DNA of 64,000 bases from Pandoraea faecigallinarum (GCF_001029105.3 NZ_CP011807.3:3410001-3474000), one strand, 5' to 3'; counted from the stretch's first letter, positions 1 through 10,710 are shown. Translations and numbers: made by a program. Notes: generated by a model not told the origin, from the sequence alone.

Positions 1-1
1 A

Positions 2-322
2 TCGCTGTTGACATCCAAAGGGGCGCACGGCATTCCCGGCTCGGCCATCGTGATTCTGGCGGCGACGCTGGCGGCCATCCCGGCGATTCCGGTGATCGGT
101 CTTGTCCTGATCCTGCCGGTCGACTGGTTCGTGGGTATTGCGCGCGCCATCACCAACTTGCTGGGCAACTGCGTGGCAACGCTGGTGGTCGCCGCGTGGG
201 AGAAAGATGTCGACTTCGCCAGAGCGCATAAGGTCCTCGATGGCGTGCTGCCGTACGAGCCGGTTGCCACGTCGGACGATGGCGTCGACGGCGCGCCGGC
301 CAACGCGGCCCTCACGCGCTGA
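2..322 (+). CDS. Dicarboxylate/cation symporter, C-terminal part (DctA-like, DAACS family)
   Basis: The reading frame is open at the left edge of the window, so only the last ~106 residues are visible. They match the C-terminal end of DAACS transporters such as Dct[12 protein letters not shown], then a hydrophobic stretch, then the [12 protein letters not shown] motif and VVAAWEKD near the end. In this family the last segment lines the substrate and Na+/H+ site of an inner-membrane C4-dicarboxylate importer. The protein ends about 35 residues after the WEKD motif. Family assignment is firm. The exact substrate cannot be read from this fragment. Confidence 0.88.
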   Translation, partial: SLLTSKGAHGIPGSAIVILAATLAAIPAIPVIGLVLILPVDWFVGIARAITNLLGNCVATLVVAAWEKDVDFARAHKVLDGVLPYEPVATSDDGVDGAPANAALTR

Positions 323-451
323 ATCGAGAAGCCAACGAAACGAAAACATCGGGAGGACCACGGCAGGTGCTGCGGTCCTTCAGTCATTCAAGCCTTTTGC
401 GCCGACGCCGACGATGGCGCGTCGGCGTCTTCATCCGGAGCAAATTGCAAC

Positions 452-1474
452 ATGGCCCTCGCCCCCCAAGATCCGAACGCACCGGAATTCGTGCGCCGTT
501 ACGTCAATCTGGCGGACCCGCGTCTGGGTGCGCAGGCGCTGGTCGCCAGCGACGAATTCTTCGCGGCCAAGGAGCGCATGCTCAACCCCGAGCCTGCGGT
601 CTTCATCCCCGGCAAATACGACGAGAACGGCAAGTGGATGGACGGTTGGGAGACGCGTCGCAAGCGCGTGAACGGATACGACTGGTGCATCGTGAAGCTC
701 GCGCGCCCGGGCGTGTTGTTCGGCGTCGATCTCGACACGAGCCACTTCACCGGCAACTTCCCGCCCGCGGCGTCGCTCGAAGGCTGCTACAGCCCGGGCG
801 ATGCGCCGACCGATGCGGCCGAATGGTTCGAGTTGCTCGCGTCGACCACATTGCAGGGCAACTCGCACCACTACCACGCCATTGCCGGGCAGCGCCCTGT
901 CACGCACGTGCGCGTGAATCTGTACCCGGACGGCGGTCTGGCGCGTTTGCGTCTGTACGGTTTGCCGCAGAGCGACTGGGCGGCACGCTCGCGCGACGAG
1001 CTGATCGATCTGATCGCGATGGAAAACGGCGGCTACGTCGTTGCGGCCAACAATCAGCATTTCGGCCTGGCGTCGAACTTGTTGATGCCGGGTCGCGGCG
1101 TGAACATGGGCGACGGCTGGGAGACGCGCCGTCGTCGCGAGCCGGGCAACGACTGGGCGATCATCGCGCTGGCGCAGCCGGGCGAGATCGACAGGATCGA
1201 AGTCGACACCGCGCACTTCAAGGGCAACTTCCCGGACCGCTGTTCGATTCAGGCCGCGTATGTCACGGGCGGCACCGAGCAGTCGCTCATCACGCAGTCG
1301 ATGTTCTGGCCGGTGTTGCTGCCCGAGCAGAAATTGGCGATGGACAAGGCGTTTCAGTTCGAAGCGCAGGTGCAGAAGTTGGGGGCGATCACGCACATCC
1401 GCTTCAACATCATTCCGGACGGGGGCGTGTCGCGTCTGCGGCTGTGGGGGCGACTGAGCGACGCGAAGGCGTGA
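452..1474 (+). CDS. alc: Allantoicase (allantoate amidinohydrolase)
   Basis: 340 residues, the usual length. Allantoicase hydrolyses allantoate to ureidoglycolate and urea in purine/allantoin catabolism. The protein shows the internal duplication typical of the family: DGWETRRKR...[11 protein letters not shown] in the first half and DGWETRRRR...[11 protein letters not shown] in the second, each followed by a D(T/L)xHFxGNFP segment ([10 protein letters not shown] and [10 protein letters not shown]). A GGAG sits 11 bases upstream of the ATG. The gene is followed closely by ureidoglycolate lyase on the same strand, which consumes the product, so the pair is probably co-transcribed. Confidence 0.95.
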   Translation: MALAPQDPNAPEFVRRYVNLADPRLGAQALVASDEFFAAKERMLNPEPAVFIPGKYDENGKWMDGWETRRKRVNGYDWCIVKLARPGVLFGVDLDTSHFTGNFPPAASLEGCYSPGDAPTDAAEWFELLASTTLQGNSHHYHAIAGQRPVTHVRVNLYPDGGLARLRLYGLPQSDWAARSRDELIDLIAMENGGYVVAANNQHFGLASNLLMPGRGVNMGDGWETRRRREPGNDWAIIALAQPGEIDRIEVDTAHFKGNFPDRCSIQAAYVTGGTEQSLITQSMFWPVLLPEQKLAMDKAFQFEAQVQKLGAITHIRFNIIPDGGVSRLRLWGRLSDAKA

Positions 1475-1545
1475 GATCCGCATGAACCTCTGTCGCGCAC
1501 GAGTTGCGCGACAGAGCAACGAATCGAGAAAAAAGGAGTTGGGAA

Positions 1546-2079
1546 ATGGCGGGACCGGCCTTGAAGATCGAGCGGTTGACGCGCGAGGCGTTTGCGCCGT
1601 TTGGCGACGTGATCGAGTTGGCGGGGGCGAAGCATTTCGCGATCAATGGCGGGACGACCGAGCGTTTTCACGATTTGGCGACGGTGGATTTGGGGCCGCA
1701 GGGCGGGCGTACGCTGGTCAACGTCTTCCGGGGGCAGCCCAGGCAGTTGCCGTATGAGGTGAAGATGTTGGAGCGTCACCCGCTGGGCAGTCAGGCGTTC
1801 ATTCCGCTGAAGACGACGCCGTACCTCGTGGTGGTTGCGCCGGCGGGCGAGTTGGACGTGAACAAGATGCGCGCGTTCGTCTCGGAGGGTTGGCAGGGGG
1901 TGAACTATGCGAAGGGCGTGTGGCACCACCCGCTGTTGGCGCTCCATGAGGTGAGCGACTTCGTAGTGGTGGACCGGGGCGGCGAGGGTCACAACTGCGA
2001 CGAGCAGGACTTGCCGGGCGTGTATTTGCTGACGCAGGCGGCTTTGGATGCCGTGCAGGCAACGCAGAAGGTCGCGTAG
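1546..2079 (+). CDS. allA: Ureidoglycolate lyase
   Basis: 177 residues from the chosen ATG, which has a strong AAGGAG ribosome site 8 bases upstream; an earlier in-frame start at 1504 lacks one. AllA-family enzymes split ureidoglycolate into glyoxylate and urea. The sequence fits the cupin-type family: [14 protein letters not shown] near the start, [19 protein letters not shown], then [10 protein letters not shown] with the conserved metal-region histidines. It lies 71 bases downstream of allantoicase, so both steps from allantoate to glyoxylate are encoded together. A two-way terminator follows. Confidence 0.95.
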   Translation: MAGPALKIERLTREAFAPFGDVIELAGAKHFAINGGTTERFHDLATVDLGPQGGRTLVNVFRGQPRQLPYEVKMLERHPLGSQAFIPLKTTPYLVVVAPAGELDVNKMRAFVSEGWQGVNYAKGVWHHPLLALHEVSDFVVVDRGGEGHNCDEQDLPGVYLLTQAALDAVQATQKVA

Positions 2080-2151
2080 AACAGGAAACACGAGAAGCAC
2101 GACGAAAACCGCGAGCCAAGCACGGGAGCGGAAGCGGAAGCGGCCATGAAA

Positions 2152-2185
2152 ATGAAAACGCCGGGCTATGGCCCGGCATTTTCAT
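2152..2185. terminator. Bidirectional intrinsic terminator between allA and the ridA-like gene
   Basis: A near-perfect inverted repeat with arms at 2152-2166 and 2171-2185 and a TATG loop. The core stem is GCCGGGC/GCCCGGC, flanked by an A-run on the left and a T-run on the right, so it can stop transcription arriving from both convergent genes. Confidence 0.9.
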
Positions 2186-2215
2186 GGTCGCGATCGGGTA
2201 GAGGAAGCGTTTACA

Positions 2216-2629
2216 TCAAACGCCGGGCGGCACCACAGCGGTAACTTCGATCTCGACCTTGGCTTCGTCCTCCACGAGATCGGCGACCTCGACGGCCGTC
2301 ATGGCGGGAAAGTGGCGACCGATGACAGCGCGGTAGTGCTCACCGATCGCAGGATAGTTGGCGACGTACTCGCGCTTGTCCTTGACGTACCAGGTCATAC
2401 GAACGATGTGCTCGGGCCTGGCGTTACCTTCGGCGAGAATGGCGACGATATTCTCGAGCGTCTGACGCACCTGGAGCGCGAAATCATCGGTTTCGAAACG
2501 TTGCTGCCCATTCCAGCCGATCTGACCGCCGACAAACACGATGCGGCTACCTGCCGTCATCTCGAAAGCCATGCCGTTGGCATAGCCGCGCGGTTTTGCC
2601 CACTCGGGCGGTTGGAGAACTTGCAGCAT
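2216..2629 (-). CDS. RidA/YjgF-family enamine/imine deaminase-like protein
   Basis: 137 residues, a usual RidA-family length. The family (trimeric, cytosolic) hydrolyses reactive enamine/imine intermediates or acts in specialised pathways such as RutC. Visible family features include FVGGQIGWN near residue 35, the LENI helix and a closing EVADLVEDEAKVEIEVTAV strand pattern. Its start overlaps the stop of the thioesterase gene by one base (TGATG), so it is the last gene of the aryl-CoA operon. Pathway chemistry includes enamine products of 2-aminobenzoyl-CoA reduction, which suggests (inference) that this protein clears them. Confidence 0.85.
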   Translation of the reverse strand: MLQVLQPPEWAKPRGYANGMAFEMTAGSRIVFVGGQIGWNGQQRFETDDFALQVRQTLENIVAILAEGNARPEHIVRMTWYVKDKREYVANYPAIGEHYRAVIGRHFPAMTAVEVADLVEDEAKVEIEVTAVVPPGV

Positions 2630-3099
2630 CAGGACACTCCTTCAATGACAGAATCGGGTGCGGCGAAGCGCACAATCGCTTGACGTTGGGCGGCGGGAAT
2701 GGCGATGGGAGCGGGTTTGCCGCCAGCGCCCTTTGCCACCCAGACGAGAACGAGCGTCGCTTGCAGGCGCGTTTCGTCGCGAGCGCCGGCGAACCGGATA
2801 CGCAGCGTCATCGACGAGCGGCCCAGGCGCGTCACTTCGAGCGAACGCGTTAGCGTGTCGCCCAGGAAACTCGGCGCACTGAAGCGGCATTCGATGTTGG
2901 CCGTCGGCACGCCCATGGCCTCGCGCAGGTGCATCTCGCCGAACGACAGGCCAAGGCCTTCGGCGCACCAGTCTTCGACGAGATCGTTGATCATTTCGAA
3001 ATAGCGCGGATAAAACACGATGCCTGCCGGATCGCAGTGTTTGAACCGTACCAGCAATGGCTTTACGAACGCGTGTTCCACCACATTGGCCTCTGTCAT
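2629..3099 (-). CDS. Acyl-CoA thioesterase, 4-hydroxybenzoyl-CoA thioesterase family
   Basis: 156 residues with a hotdog-fold thioesterase signature: RFKHCDPAGIVFYPRYFEM near the N-terminus carries the catalytic Asp of the 4HBT family (D-x-A-G-I-V-x-[FY]). The role is release of CoA from an aryl- or acyl-CoA, perhaps as a safety valve that frees CoA from stalled intermediates. It lies between the aryl-CoA ligase (117 bases upstream) and the RidA-like gene. The exact substrate is not visible in the sequence. Confidence 0.88.
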   Translation of the reverse strand: MTEANVVEHAFVKPLLVRFKHCDPAGIVFYPRYFEMINDLVEDWCAEGLGLSFGEMHLREAMGVPTANIECRFSAPSFLGDTLTRSLEVTRLGRSSMTLRIRFAGARDETRLQATLVLVWVAKGAGGKPAPIAIPAAQRQAIVRFAAPDSVIEGVS

Positions 3100-3216
3100 T
3101 GTTGTCTCCCTAACCCGAGCAACGCCGGTAACGTCAGTGGGGACTCACCGGAGCACCACTGCCCCCGCCGCCCCCGCTGTCCCGCCACGTCGACTTCCAA
3201 CGTCCCCGGATACGTC

Positions 3217-4860
3217 TCACTGTCCCATTTGCCGCAGCTTGAAGCGTTGCAGCTTGCCTGTCTCCGTGCGCGGCAGCGCGTCGACGAACTCGATGGCACG
3301 TGGGTATTTGTATGGCGCGATGTTAGCCTTCACATACTCCTGAAGCGTCTTCACCATCGCCTCGTCGCGCGCCTCGCCGGCCTTGAGCACCACGTAGGCC
3401 TTCACGATCTGCCCGCGTGCCTCGTCGTTCGCGCCCACCACGCCGCATTCCGCCACTGCCGGGTGTTGCAGCAGTGCCGACTCCACTTCCGGACCGGCGA
3501 TGTTATAGCCTGCGGAGACGATCATGTCGTCCGAGCGCGCCTGATAGTAGTAATTGCCTGCTTCGTCGCACATGAACGTGTCGCCCGGCAGGTTCCAGCC
3601 GTTCTTCACGTAATTCGTCTGACGCGAGTCCGCCAGATAACGGCAACCGGTCGGGCCTTTCACGGCGAGCTTGCCCACGGTGCCCGGCGGCACCGGCTGC
3701 ATGTTCTCGTCGACGATCATCGCGATGTAGCCCGGCACCGGCTTGCCGATGGCGCCCGGCACCACATCGCCATTGGCGGCCGAGATGAAGATATGAATCA
3801 TCTCCGTGCCGCCGATGCCGTCGATCATCTCGATGCCCGAGGCCTGCTTCCAGAGCTGACGTGTCGCGTCGGGCAAGGCTTCGCCCGCCGACACCGTCTT
3901 CTTCAGGCTCGACAGGTCGTATTTGCCGACCAGTGCCGCCATCTGACGGTAGAAGGTCGGTGCCGTGAAACAAATCGTCGCCCGGTAGTGGGCAATGGCT
4001 TGCAGCAAACTGTCCGGCGTGAGCTTTTCCAGCAGGACCGTCGCCGCGCCGACCCGCAGCGGGAACGTGAGCAGGCCGCCCGTGCCGAAAGTGAACGCTA
4101 ACGGGGGAGTGCCGCAGAAAATATCGTCGGGTCCCGGCTTGAGCACATGACGCGGGAACAGATCGCACATGGCCAGCACGTCGCGATGGAAATGCATCGT
4201 GCCCTTCGGCTGCCCCGTCGTGCCGCTCGTGAACGCGATCAGACACACGTCGTCCACGGCCGTGTCGCAGGCATCGAAACTCGCCGGCTGGCGGGCCATG
4301 CGGGCCTCCAGTGAGTCCTCACCCACGTCGTGAAAGTAGACCACCTTCGACAGCACCGGGCAGTAGTATTCGTGCCCCGCCTGTCGATTGAATTCCAGTT
4401 CTTCTTTCAGACGTCCGTCGCAAAGGGCCGCGCTCACTTGCGCCTTGTCGACGATCTGCTTGAGTTCCTTCGCGCGCAGCAGCGGCATCGTCGGCACGCC
4501 GACAAGCCCCGCCTTGATGACCGCCAGCCACGCGGCGGCCATGAACAGGTTGTTCGGCCCGCGCAGCAATACCCGATTGCCGGGCACCAGCGCCATGTCG
4601 TTGCGCAGTACGTGGGCAATGCGATCGACCATCTCGCGCAGGCCGCGATATGTCGTGACCGTTGGCTTGCCATTCTCGACCGAATAGATCGCGGGTGCAT
4701 CGCCGCGTCCTTCGGCAATCGTACGGTCCAGCAATTCGGCTGCGCAATTGATGCGCGCCGGATATGCCACGTCCGGATTGTCGAGCAGAAACTCGGGCCA
4801 CTGCTCGGCGGGCGGCAGATTGTCGCGCGCGAAAGTGTCGAGATGTCCAGATCGTTCCAT
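3217..4860 (-). CDS. Aryl-CoA ligase, probably 2-aminobenzoate-CoA ligase
   Basis: 547 residues from an ATG with AAGGAG 7 bases upstream; a start 27 bases earlier is also open but has no ribosome site. It is an ANL-superfamily adenylating enzyme: P-loop LIAFTSGTTGQPKG, the GGTEM motif, SDDMIVSAGYNI with the hinge Asp region, and the C-terminal lysine in ETGKLQRFKLR. The N-terminal NLPPAEQWPEFL and YPARINCAAELLD segments resemble benzoate/2-aminobenzoate-CoA ligases. Together with the fused monooxygenase/reductase in the same operon, activation of anthranilate to 2-aminobenzoyl-CoA is the best-supported role. Benzoate or salicylate are alternatives. Confidence 0.85.
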   Translation of the reverse strand: MERSGHLDTFARDNLPPAEQWPEFLLDNPDVAYPARINCAAELLDRTIAEGRGDAPAIYSVENGKPTVTTYRGLREMVDRIAHVLRNDMALVPGNRVLLRGPNNLFMAAAWLAVIKAGLVGVPTMPLLRAKELKQIVDKAQVSAALCDGRLKEELEFNRQAGHEYYCPVLSKVVYFHDVGEDSLEARMARQPASFDACDTAVDDVCLIAFTSGTTGQPKGTMHFHRDVLAMCDLFPRHVLKPGPDDIFCGTPPLAFTFGTGGLLTFPLRVGAATVLLEKLTPDSLLQAIAHYRATICFTAPTFYRQMAALVGKYDLSSLKKTVSAGEALPDATRQLWKQASGIEMIDGIGGTEMIHIFISAANGDVVPGAIGKPVPGYIAMIVDENMQPVPPGTVGKLAVKGPTGCRYLADSRQTNYVKNGWNLPGDTFMCDEAGNYYYQARSDDMIVSAGYNIAGPEVESALLQHPAVAECGVVGANDEARGQIVKAYVVLKAGEARDEAMVKTLQEYVKANIAPYKYPRAIEFVDALPRTETGKLQRFKLRQMGQ

Positions 4861-5060
4861 GTGCCTCTCCTTGCCCCCGGTAATCAAGCATGACGCCGAC
4901 GCATCTCGTCAGACGTTGTTCCAGTGCTTCCAAGTGTTATTGCAAGACGCCATGCCATCCCTGTCTCCGTGGGTGGCCACTGCGCAAATCACAGGCGTGT
5001 CGTACTGCCCTGCCGCCGACCTGTCCGGCATGCCCCGCGCGTCGAATGTCAGGAACCGGA

Positions 5061-6257
5061 TCAACCGTCCTTGAGCAATTCGCGCGCGATGATCAGTTTT
5101 TGTACTTCCGTAGCGCCTTCGTAGATCCGCAGCGAACGAATCTCGCGATACAGGCGTTCCACTACCGCGCCCGACACCACGCCCGCGCCGCCGAACATCT
5201 GCAATGCGCGGTCGATCACCTGCTGTGCCGACTCCGTCGAGAACATCTTTGCCATCGCGGCCTCCCGCGTGGTGCGCTGCCCCAGCACGTCGCGCTGCCA
5301 CGCGGCGCGATACGTCAACAACGCTGCGGCATCCACCGATGTGGCCATATCGCCCAGCGCGGCCTGCGTCAACTGAAAGTCGGCAAGCGTATGGCCGAAC
5401 ATCTCGCGCGACTTCGCCCGTGCCAGCCCTTCGTCGAGCGCGCGACGCGCAAAGCCCAGCGCCGCCGCCGCCACCGATGCGCGGAAAATATCCAGCGTCA
5501 TCATCGCGACCTTGAAACCCTGCCCCGCCTCACCCAGACGTTGCGACGCCGGCACCCGGCAGTTCTCGAACTTCAGGCGCGCCAGCGGATGCGGTGCGCT
5601 CACGTCGATACGTTCGGCAACGGTCAGTCCCGGCGTGTGCGCATCCACCACGAACGCACTGATGCCACGCGCCCCCGGCGCTTCGCCCGTGCGCACGAAC
5701 ACGCAATAAAAGTCGGCGATGCCGCCGTTGGAGATCCACGTCTTCTCGCCGTTCAGCACGTAGTCGTCGCCGTCGCGCGTCGCGGTGCACGCCATGGCGG
5801 CAACGTCGGATCCGGCGTTCGGCTCGGAGAGCGCGAAAGCGGCAATCGCCTCGCCCGAAGCCACGCGCGGCAGATAATGCCGCCTAAGCGCGTCACTGCC
5901 CGCGAGCGTAATCGCGCCGCTGCCCAGACCCTGCATCGCAAACGCGAAGTCGGCCAGACCGTCATGGCGCGCCAGCGTTTCGCGCAGCACGCACAGCGCA
6001 CGCGAATCGAGCTTTTCGAGCGCGCCGCCGTAGCCGGCAGGCACGCAGTACTTCAGCCATCCCGCGCGGCCCAGCTGACGCACGAGCGACACGCAAGTCG
6101 CGTCCGTATCGGCGTGATGGTCGACCTTGAGTTCACGCGTGCACCAGTCGTCGAGATCCGCGCCCAGACGGCGATGCGTGTCGTGGAAAAACGGCCACGC
6201 CAGGAAATCGTTATTTCTCGCGTGTCGCGGCGCGTTGTGAGGGTTGATATCGCTCAT
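5061..6257 (-). CDS. Acyl-CoA dehydrogenase
   Basis: 398 residues starting at MSDINPHNA; a longer open frame upstream is only chance read-through of the hydratase gene. It shows acyl-CoA dehydrogenase signatures: [15 protein letters not shown] (FAD/substrate region), [12 protein letters not shown], and near the C-terminus [11 protein letters not shown] and [21 protein letters not shown], which normally carries the catalytic Glu region. FAD-dependent alpha,beta-desaturation of a CoA ester is expected. The gene begins 2 bases after the enoyl-CoA hydratase stop codon, so the two are translationally linked in one leftward operon. Confidence 0.92.
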   Translation of the reverse strand: MSDINPHNAPRHARNNDFLAWPFFHDTHRRLGADLDDWCTRELKVDHHADTDATCVSLVRQLGRAGWLKYCVPAGYGGALEKLDSRALCVLRETLARHDGLADFAFAMQGLGSGAITLAGSDALRRHYLPRVASGEAIAAFALSEPNAGSDVAAMACTATRDGDDYVLNGEKTWISNGGIADFYCVFVRTGEAPGARGISAFVVDAHTPGLTVAERIDVSAPHPLARLKFENCRVPASQRLGEAGQGFKVAMMTLDIFRASVAAAALGFARRALDEGLARAKSREMFGHTLADFQLTQAALGDMATSVDAAALLTYRAAWQRDVLGQRTTREAAMAKMFSTESAQQVIDRALQMFGGAGVVSGAVVERLYREIRSLRIYEGATEVQKLIIARELLKDG

Positions 6258-6259
6258 CG

Positions 6260-7123
6260 TCAGTCGCCCTTGAATACTGGCTTTTGCTTCGCGACGAAGG
6301 CCTCGTAAGCCCGGCGGAAATCCTTCGTCTGCATACAGATGGCCTGCGCTTCGGCTTCGGCCTCGATGGCCTCGTCGACACCCATGTTCCACTCCTGATG
6401 CAGCAACTTCTTCGTCACGCCGTGGGCGAAGGTCGGTCCGCAAGCGAGCTGGTCGGCCAGCGTGTGCGCCGCCGGGAGCACCGCGCTCCCGTCGTGCAAC
6501 GCGTTGAAGAAGCCCCACTGCTGGCCCTCCTGCGCCGTCATCACGCGCCCGGTGTAGAGCAGTTCGGACGCGCGTCCCTGCCCGATCATGCGCGGCAGCA
6601 ACGTGCAGGCTCCCATATCGGCACCGGCCAGCCCCACGCGCACGAACAGGAACGCCGTCTTCGTTTGCGGCGTGCCCAGGCGCATGTCGGAGGCCAGCGC
6701 CACCATCGCTCCCGCCCCCGCGCAAATGCCGTCGATGGCGCTGATAACCGGCTGCGGACATGCGCGCATCGCCTTGACCAGATCGCCGGTCATGCGCGTG
6801 AAGTCCAGCAGTTCCGGCATGCTCATCTGGGTGAGCGGGCCGATGATCTCGTGGACGTCGCCGCCCGAGCAGAAATTGCCGCCCGCGCCCGTCACGACGA
6901 CCACCTTGATGTCCGTCGCGTACACCAGAGCGCGGAACAGATCGCGAAGCTCGGCGTACGAGTCGAACGTCAGCGGGTTTTTCTTTTCGGGACGGTTCAG
7001 CGTGATCGTGCCGATGCTCGGACGCCCTTGCGCGTCGTTCGACACCGACCACAGAAAGTGTTTGGCTTCATAGTTCGCGAACGGGCGCTTGTGATGCGCC
7101 ATCGACAGTTTCACGTCACTCAT
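6260..7123 (-). CDS. Enoyl-CoA hydratase/isomerase family protein
   Basis: 287 residues from an ATG with AAGGAG 7 bases upstream; the 10-residue longer open form lacks such a site. Crotonase-fold signatures are present: [14 protein letters not shown] for the oxyanion-hole region, and [24 protein letters not shown]. The family hydrates or rearranges enoyl-CoA esters or opens rings in aromatic CoA pathways. It sits between the acyl-CoA dehydrogenase and the SDR, a beta-oxidation-like arrangement that would process the ring-reduced product of the monooxygenase/reductase. Confidence 0.92.
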   Translation of the reverse strand: MSDVKLSMAHHKRPFANYEAKHFLWSVSNDAQGRPSIGTITLNRPEKKNPLTFDSYAELRDLFRALVYATDIKVVVVTGAGGNFCSGGDVHEIIGPLTQMSMPELLDFTRMTGDLVKAMRACPQPVISAIDGICAGAGAMVALASDMRLGTPQTKTAFLFVRVGLAGADMGACTLLPRMIGQGRASELLYTGRVMTAQEGQQWGFFNALHDGSAVLPAAHTLADQLACGPTFAHGVTKKLLHQEWNMGVDEAIEAEAEAQAICMQTKDFRRAYEAFVAKQKPVFKGD

Positions 7124-7294
7124 TGGCCGATCTCCTTTGACATCGCCGGGCACTCTCGCGAGGACATCGCTGCCCGAGAAAAAACCGGCGATCCTGCTGG
7201 TTGGAATGGCGTTGCGCGACCGTTCGCCGGCGCAACGTCTTCAATGGTCATTGCTTCGACAGACATGCCGGACCTGCCCGGCATGCCCGCCCTT

Positions 7295-8119
7295 TCAACC
7301 GACGGTCACTTCCCCGCCCGCCACCGCAATGGACTGCCCCGTGAGCGCACCCGCGCCCGGCTGGCACAGCCACAGCACGGCGTCGGCGACTTCCTGCGGC
7401 TGAACGAGACGCCCCTGAGGATTGCGCCTGGCCAGCTCCGCGCGCGCCTCGTCTTCGCTGCGGCCCGTCTTGGCGACAATGTTCGCCACCGCGTCGCGCA
7501 CGATATCCGTCTCCGTGTAGCCCGGACAAACCGCGTTGACCGTCACGCCTTTTTTCGCCACTTCGAGGGCGAGCGCGCGCGTCAGGCCGACAACGCCGTG
7601 CTTTGCGGCGCAATACGCGGTGACGTACGGATACCCGATCAGACCGGCGGTGCTGGCAACGTTCACGATGCGCCCCCATCCGGCGTTCGTCATCGCGGGC
7701 AGCGCGGCTGAAATGCAGTGATAGGTCCCCGTCAGGTTGACGTCGATCATCTGCCGCCAGAGCTGCGCGTCCGTCTTGCCGAACGGCGCACTCACCGCCT
7801 GCCCGGCATTGTTCACGAGTATCTGCACCGGGCCGAAACGTCCGGCCGCACTTGCGAATGCCGCCTCGACAGCGCTCGCGTCGGCAATGTCCGCGGCCAC
7901 CCACCCAAGCTCGCCGTGCGCGGCCAGCGCCTGCGCACTGCTCGCCAGCTTGGCCTCGCTTCGCCCGAGCAGCGTGACACGCGCCCCTTGCGCGAGCAGC
8001 GCGCGCGCCACCGCCTCGCCGATGCCGCGCGCGCCGCCGGTCACCAGGGCATGCACGCCCTTGAGCGATGTGGGGGCCGTGCCGGTGGCGGTACCCGCAG
8101 AGGTTGCCGTAGTCGTCAT
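7295..8119 (-). CDS. Short-chain dehydrogenase/reductase (probable 3-hydroxyacyl-CoA dehydrogenase)
   Basis: 274 residues with classical SDR features: cofactor motif TGGARGIG near residue 35, NNAG (VNNAGQA) and the catalytic Ser plus YCAAK (Tyr-x3-Lys), with a PGYTETD motif after it. It would oxidise a hydroxyacyl-CoA with NAD(P)+. Start ATG has AAGGAC upstream. It is 9 bases downstream of the fused monooxygenase/reductase gene and reads with the same operon, which supports a role in the CoA-thioester pathway rather than in general metabolism. Confidence 0.9.
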   Translation of the reverse strand: MTTTATSAGTATGTAPTSLKGVHALVTGGARGIGEAVARALLAQGARVTLLGRSEAKLASSAQALAAHGELGWVAADIADASAVEAAFASAAGRFGPVQILVNNAGQAVSAPFGKTDAQLWRQMIDVNLTGTYHCISAALPAMTNAGWGRIVNVASTAGLIGYPYVTAYCAAKHGVVGLTRALALEVAKKGVTVNAVCPGYTETDIVRDAVANIVAKTGRSEDEARAELARRNPQGRLVQPQEVADAVLWLCQPGAGALTGQSIAVAGGEVTVG

Positions 8120-8128
8120 GAACTGTCC

Positions 8129-10471
8129 TTATTTACCGATCTGTTGAGCGTACGCGGCAGCACGCTCCAGATTGGTCTCGTACTGACGTTTGCCGGCATA
8201 GTACTGCGACGGCCACGGCAGGTCCTTGTAGCCGATCTTCGCGGCTTCGTGCAGTGTCCAGAACGGATCGGCCAGATGCGGGCGCGCCAGGGCGCAAAGG
8301 TCGGCCCGGCCCGAGGCGATGATGCTGTTCACGTGATCCGCCTCGAAAATCGCACCGACGGCAATCGTCGGCACCCCGGCTTCGTTGCGCACCCGGTCGG
8401 CGAACGGCGTCTGGAACATGCGGCCGTAGACCGGTTTCTCTTCCTTGCTGACCTGACCCGACGAGCAGTCGATGAGGTCGGCGCCGGCCTCCTTGAAGGC
8501 ACGGGCGATGGCAACGGCGTCGTCCGGCGTGATACCGCCTTCGACCCAGTCATGCGCCGAAATACGCACCGACATCGGCTTGGCGGCGGGCCACACGTCG
8601 CGCACCGCTTCGAAGACTTCCAGCGGATAACGCAGACGATTCTCCAGCGAACCGCCATAGTCGTCCTGACGACGGTTCGTGAGCGGCGAGATGAAGCTCG
8701 ACAGCAGATAGCCGTGGGCACAGTGCAGTTCGAGCCAGTCGAACCCGGCTTGTGCCGCGCGGCGGGCCGCTTGCACGAAGTCGTTCTTCACGCGATCCAT
8801 ATCGGCACGGGTCATCTCGCGCGGCGTTTGCGACACGCCTTCGATGTACGGCAGCGGCGAGGCCGAGATCAGCGGCCAGTTACCCTCGTGCAAAGGCTGG
8901 TCGATACCGTCCCAGGCCCGTCGCGTCGAGCCCTTGCGACCGGCGTGACCGATCTGCATGGCGATCCTGGCGTCGCTGCCCGCGTGGACGAAATCGACGA
9001 TGCGTTTCCAGGCGTCGCGCTGCGCGTCGTTCCACAGGCCCGGGCAGCCCGGCGTGATGCGCGCATCGGGCGACACGCAGGTCATCTCCGCGACGATCAT
9101 GCCGGCTCCCCCGAGCGCGCGGCTGCCGAGATGCACGAGGTGGAAGTCGCCCGGCACGCCGTCGACGGCCGAATACATGGCCATCGGCGACATCACGATG
9201 CGATTCTTGAGCGTCAGTTCGCGCGCACGGAACGGCGTGAACATCGGCGGAATCGCGTGCTGGCCCTGCGCGCGCTTCACCCCCGCATGCTCGGCCAGCC
9301 AGTCCTCGTAGCCCTGCACGTAACCGGCGTCGCGCATCCGCAGGTTTTCATGCGAGATACGTTGCGAGCGCGTGAGCAGCGAGTAGGCGAACTGTTCGGG
9401 GGCGAAGCGGGCATAGCGATCGACCGTCTCGAACCATTCCGTCGAGTTACGTGCGGCGTTCTGGATCTTGAGCACTTCGATGCTGCGCGCGGCTTCGTAG
9501 CCGGCCAGCACGCCCGGCAATGCGTCCGCCCCTTGCGTGCCAAGGCCGTCGGCCAGCGCAATGGCGTCTTCGAGCGCAAGCTTGGTGCCGGATCCGATGG
9601 AGAAGTGCGCGGTGTGGGCGGCGTCGCCCATGAGCACGACGGGCACACGCTTGCCGTCCACCTCGGACCAATGCACCCAGTGTTCGCAGATCACGCGCGG
9701 GAACTGAATCCAGATGGCGGAGCCGCGCAGATGCCGGGCGTTGCTCATCAGCGCGTGGCCGCCGAGGTACTTGGCGAAGAGGTGCTCGCAGAACTTCACG
9801 CCCTCTTCCTGACTCATCGCATCGATGCCGTGGGCACGCCAGACCGATTCGGGCGTCTCGACGATGAACGTCGAGGTGTCGGCGTCGAACTGATAGGCGT
9901 GTGCCTGAAACCAGCCGTGCTCCGTCTTCTCGAAGGCAAACGTGAAAGCGTCGAAGCGTTGATGCGTGCCGAGCCAGACGAAGCGGTTGCGGCGCGTGTC
10001 GATGTCGGGACGGAAGGTTTGGGCGTAACGCGTGCGGATACGGCTGTTCAGACCATCGGAGGCGATCACGAGATCGGCCTGATAACGGCGCGCGATTTCC
10101 TGATCGTCGCTCACGTCCGTTTCGAAGACGAGTTCGACGCCGAGCGCTTCGCAGCGCGCCTGCAAAATGTTGAGCAGCTTCTTGCGGCCAATGCCGATGA
10201 AGCCGTGCCCGCCCGAAGTGATCGTGCGGCCCTCGAAATGGATGTCGATGTCGTCCCAGTGATTGAAGGCGGCGTTGATTTGCGCCGCGCTGACCGGATC
10301 GGCTTCCTGGAGGTTGTCCATCGTGGCATCCGAGAACACGACGCCCCAGCCGAACGTGTCGTAAGGCCGGTTGCGCTCGACCACCACCACCCGGTGGGAA
10401 GGTTCGCGCAGCTTCATCAACAGCCCGAAGTACAGGCCCGCGGGACCGCCACCGATACAGACGATATTCAT
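8129..10471 (-). CDS. Fused flavin monooxygenase / Old Yellow Enzyme reductase (2-aminobenzoyl-CoA monooxygenase/reductase or salicylyl-CoA 5-hydroxylase type)
   Basis: 780 residues, start chosen at [16 protein letters not shown], which has GGAGG upstream and begins directly with the FAD-binding GxGxxG-type fold; the longer open frame is upstream DNA. Residues 1 to ~390 are a flavin monooxygenase, with [20 protein letters not shown] as the second FAD motif. Residues ~400-780 are an OYE-like FMN domain: [25 protein letters not shown] and [19 protein letters not shown]. This two-domain layout is that of the Azoarcus evansii 2-aminobenzoyl-CoA monooxygenase/reductase, which hydroxylates and then reduces the ring. 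It is the first gene of the operon and the best marker of its function. Confidence 0.92.
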   Translation of the reverse strand: MNIVCIGGGPAGLYFGLLMKLREPSHRVVVVERNRPYDTFGWGVVFSDATMDNLQEADPVSAAQINAAFNHWDDIDIHFEGRTITSGGHGFIGIGRKKLLNILQARCEALGVELVFETDVSDDQEIARRYQADLVIASDGLNSRIRTRYAQTFRPDIDTRRNRFVWLGTHQRFDAFTFAFEKTEHGWFQAHAYQFDADTSTFIVETPESVWRAHGIDAMSQEEGVKFCEHLFAKYLGGHALMSNARHLRGSAIWIQFPRVICEHWVHWSEVDGKRVPVVLMGDAAHTAHFSIGSGTKLALEDAIALADGLGTQGADALPGVLAGYEAARSIEVLKIQNAARNSTEWFETVDRYARFAPEQFAYSLLTRSQRISHENLRMRDAGYVQGYEDWLAEHAGVKRAQGQHAIPPMFTPFRARELTLKNRIVMSPMAMYSAVDGVPGDFHLVHLGSRALGGAGMIVAEMTCVSPDARITPGCPGLWNDAQRDAWKRIVDFVHAGSDARIAMQIGHAGRKGSTRRAWDGIDQPLHEGNWPLISASPLPYIEGVSQTPREMTRADMDRVKNDFVQAARRAAQAGFDWLELHCAHGYLLSSFISPLTNRRQDDYGGSLENRLRYPLEVFEAVRDVWPAAKPMSVRISAHDWVEGGITPDDAVAIARAFKEAGADLIDCSSGQVSKEEKPVYGRMFQTPFADRVRNEAGVPTIAVGAIFEADHVNSIIASGRADLCALARPHLADPFWTLHEAAKIGYKDLPWPSQYYAGKRQYETNLERAAAYAQQIGK

Positions 10472-10580
10472 CTCCAGCCTCCGGATTTGCAGGATTCGCA
10501 GATCGCCACAGTTTGCATCAAGCCCACCGACCGTTCGACCTTTGTTAAATCGTAAATAGTTTATGCCTAAAATACTAGCG
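10472..10580 (-). promoter_or_regulatory. AT-rich upstream region of the aryl-CoA operon
   Basis: The bases before the first gene of the leftward operon contain a strikingly AT-rich stretch (about 10545-10576) in otherwise GC-rich DNA. It has A/T hexamers that could serve as a -10 element, and a loose TAAA...TTTA dyad. A promoter with an operator for a ligand-responsive repressor is likely by position, but no specific site can be proven by eye. Confidence 0.4.
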
Positions 10581-10611
10581 AAAAAAAAACGCCGCGACAA
10601 GGTGCGCGGCG
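10581..10611 (-). terminator. Intrinsic terminator downstream of the MHS transporter
   Basis: Stem CGCCGCG (10590-10596) / CGCGGCG (10605-10611) with an 8-base loop, followed on the minus strand by nine T residues (10589-10581). It lies 100 bases after the transporter stop codon and separates it from the aryl-CoA operon. Confidence 0.9.
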
Positions 10612-10710
10612 GGTCGGGCGCGGGCAGGGAAAGTACGTAGATCGAAGACGCACAGCCGCCTCGTCACCCTCAGGCGACTCGGCGATTGCGCGCCCTCCGG
10701 CAGCCCTCGT

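Noticed and set aside
5061..7052. Acyl-CoA dehydrogenase fused to an upstream 265-residue domain
   Set aside because: The upstream part is an out-of-frame reading of the enoyl-CoA hydratase gene; ATG at 6257 gives a family-length protein.
7718..10555. A 945-residue open frame on the plus strand
   Set aside because: It is the antisense shadow of the fused monooxygenase/reductase and SDR genes in GC-rich DNA; composition (Arg/His-rich) is not protein-like.
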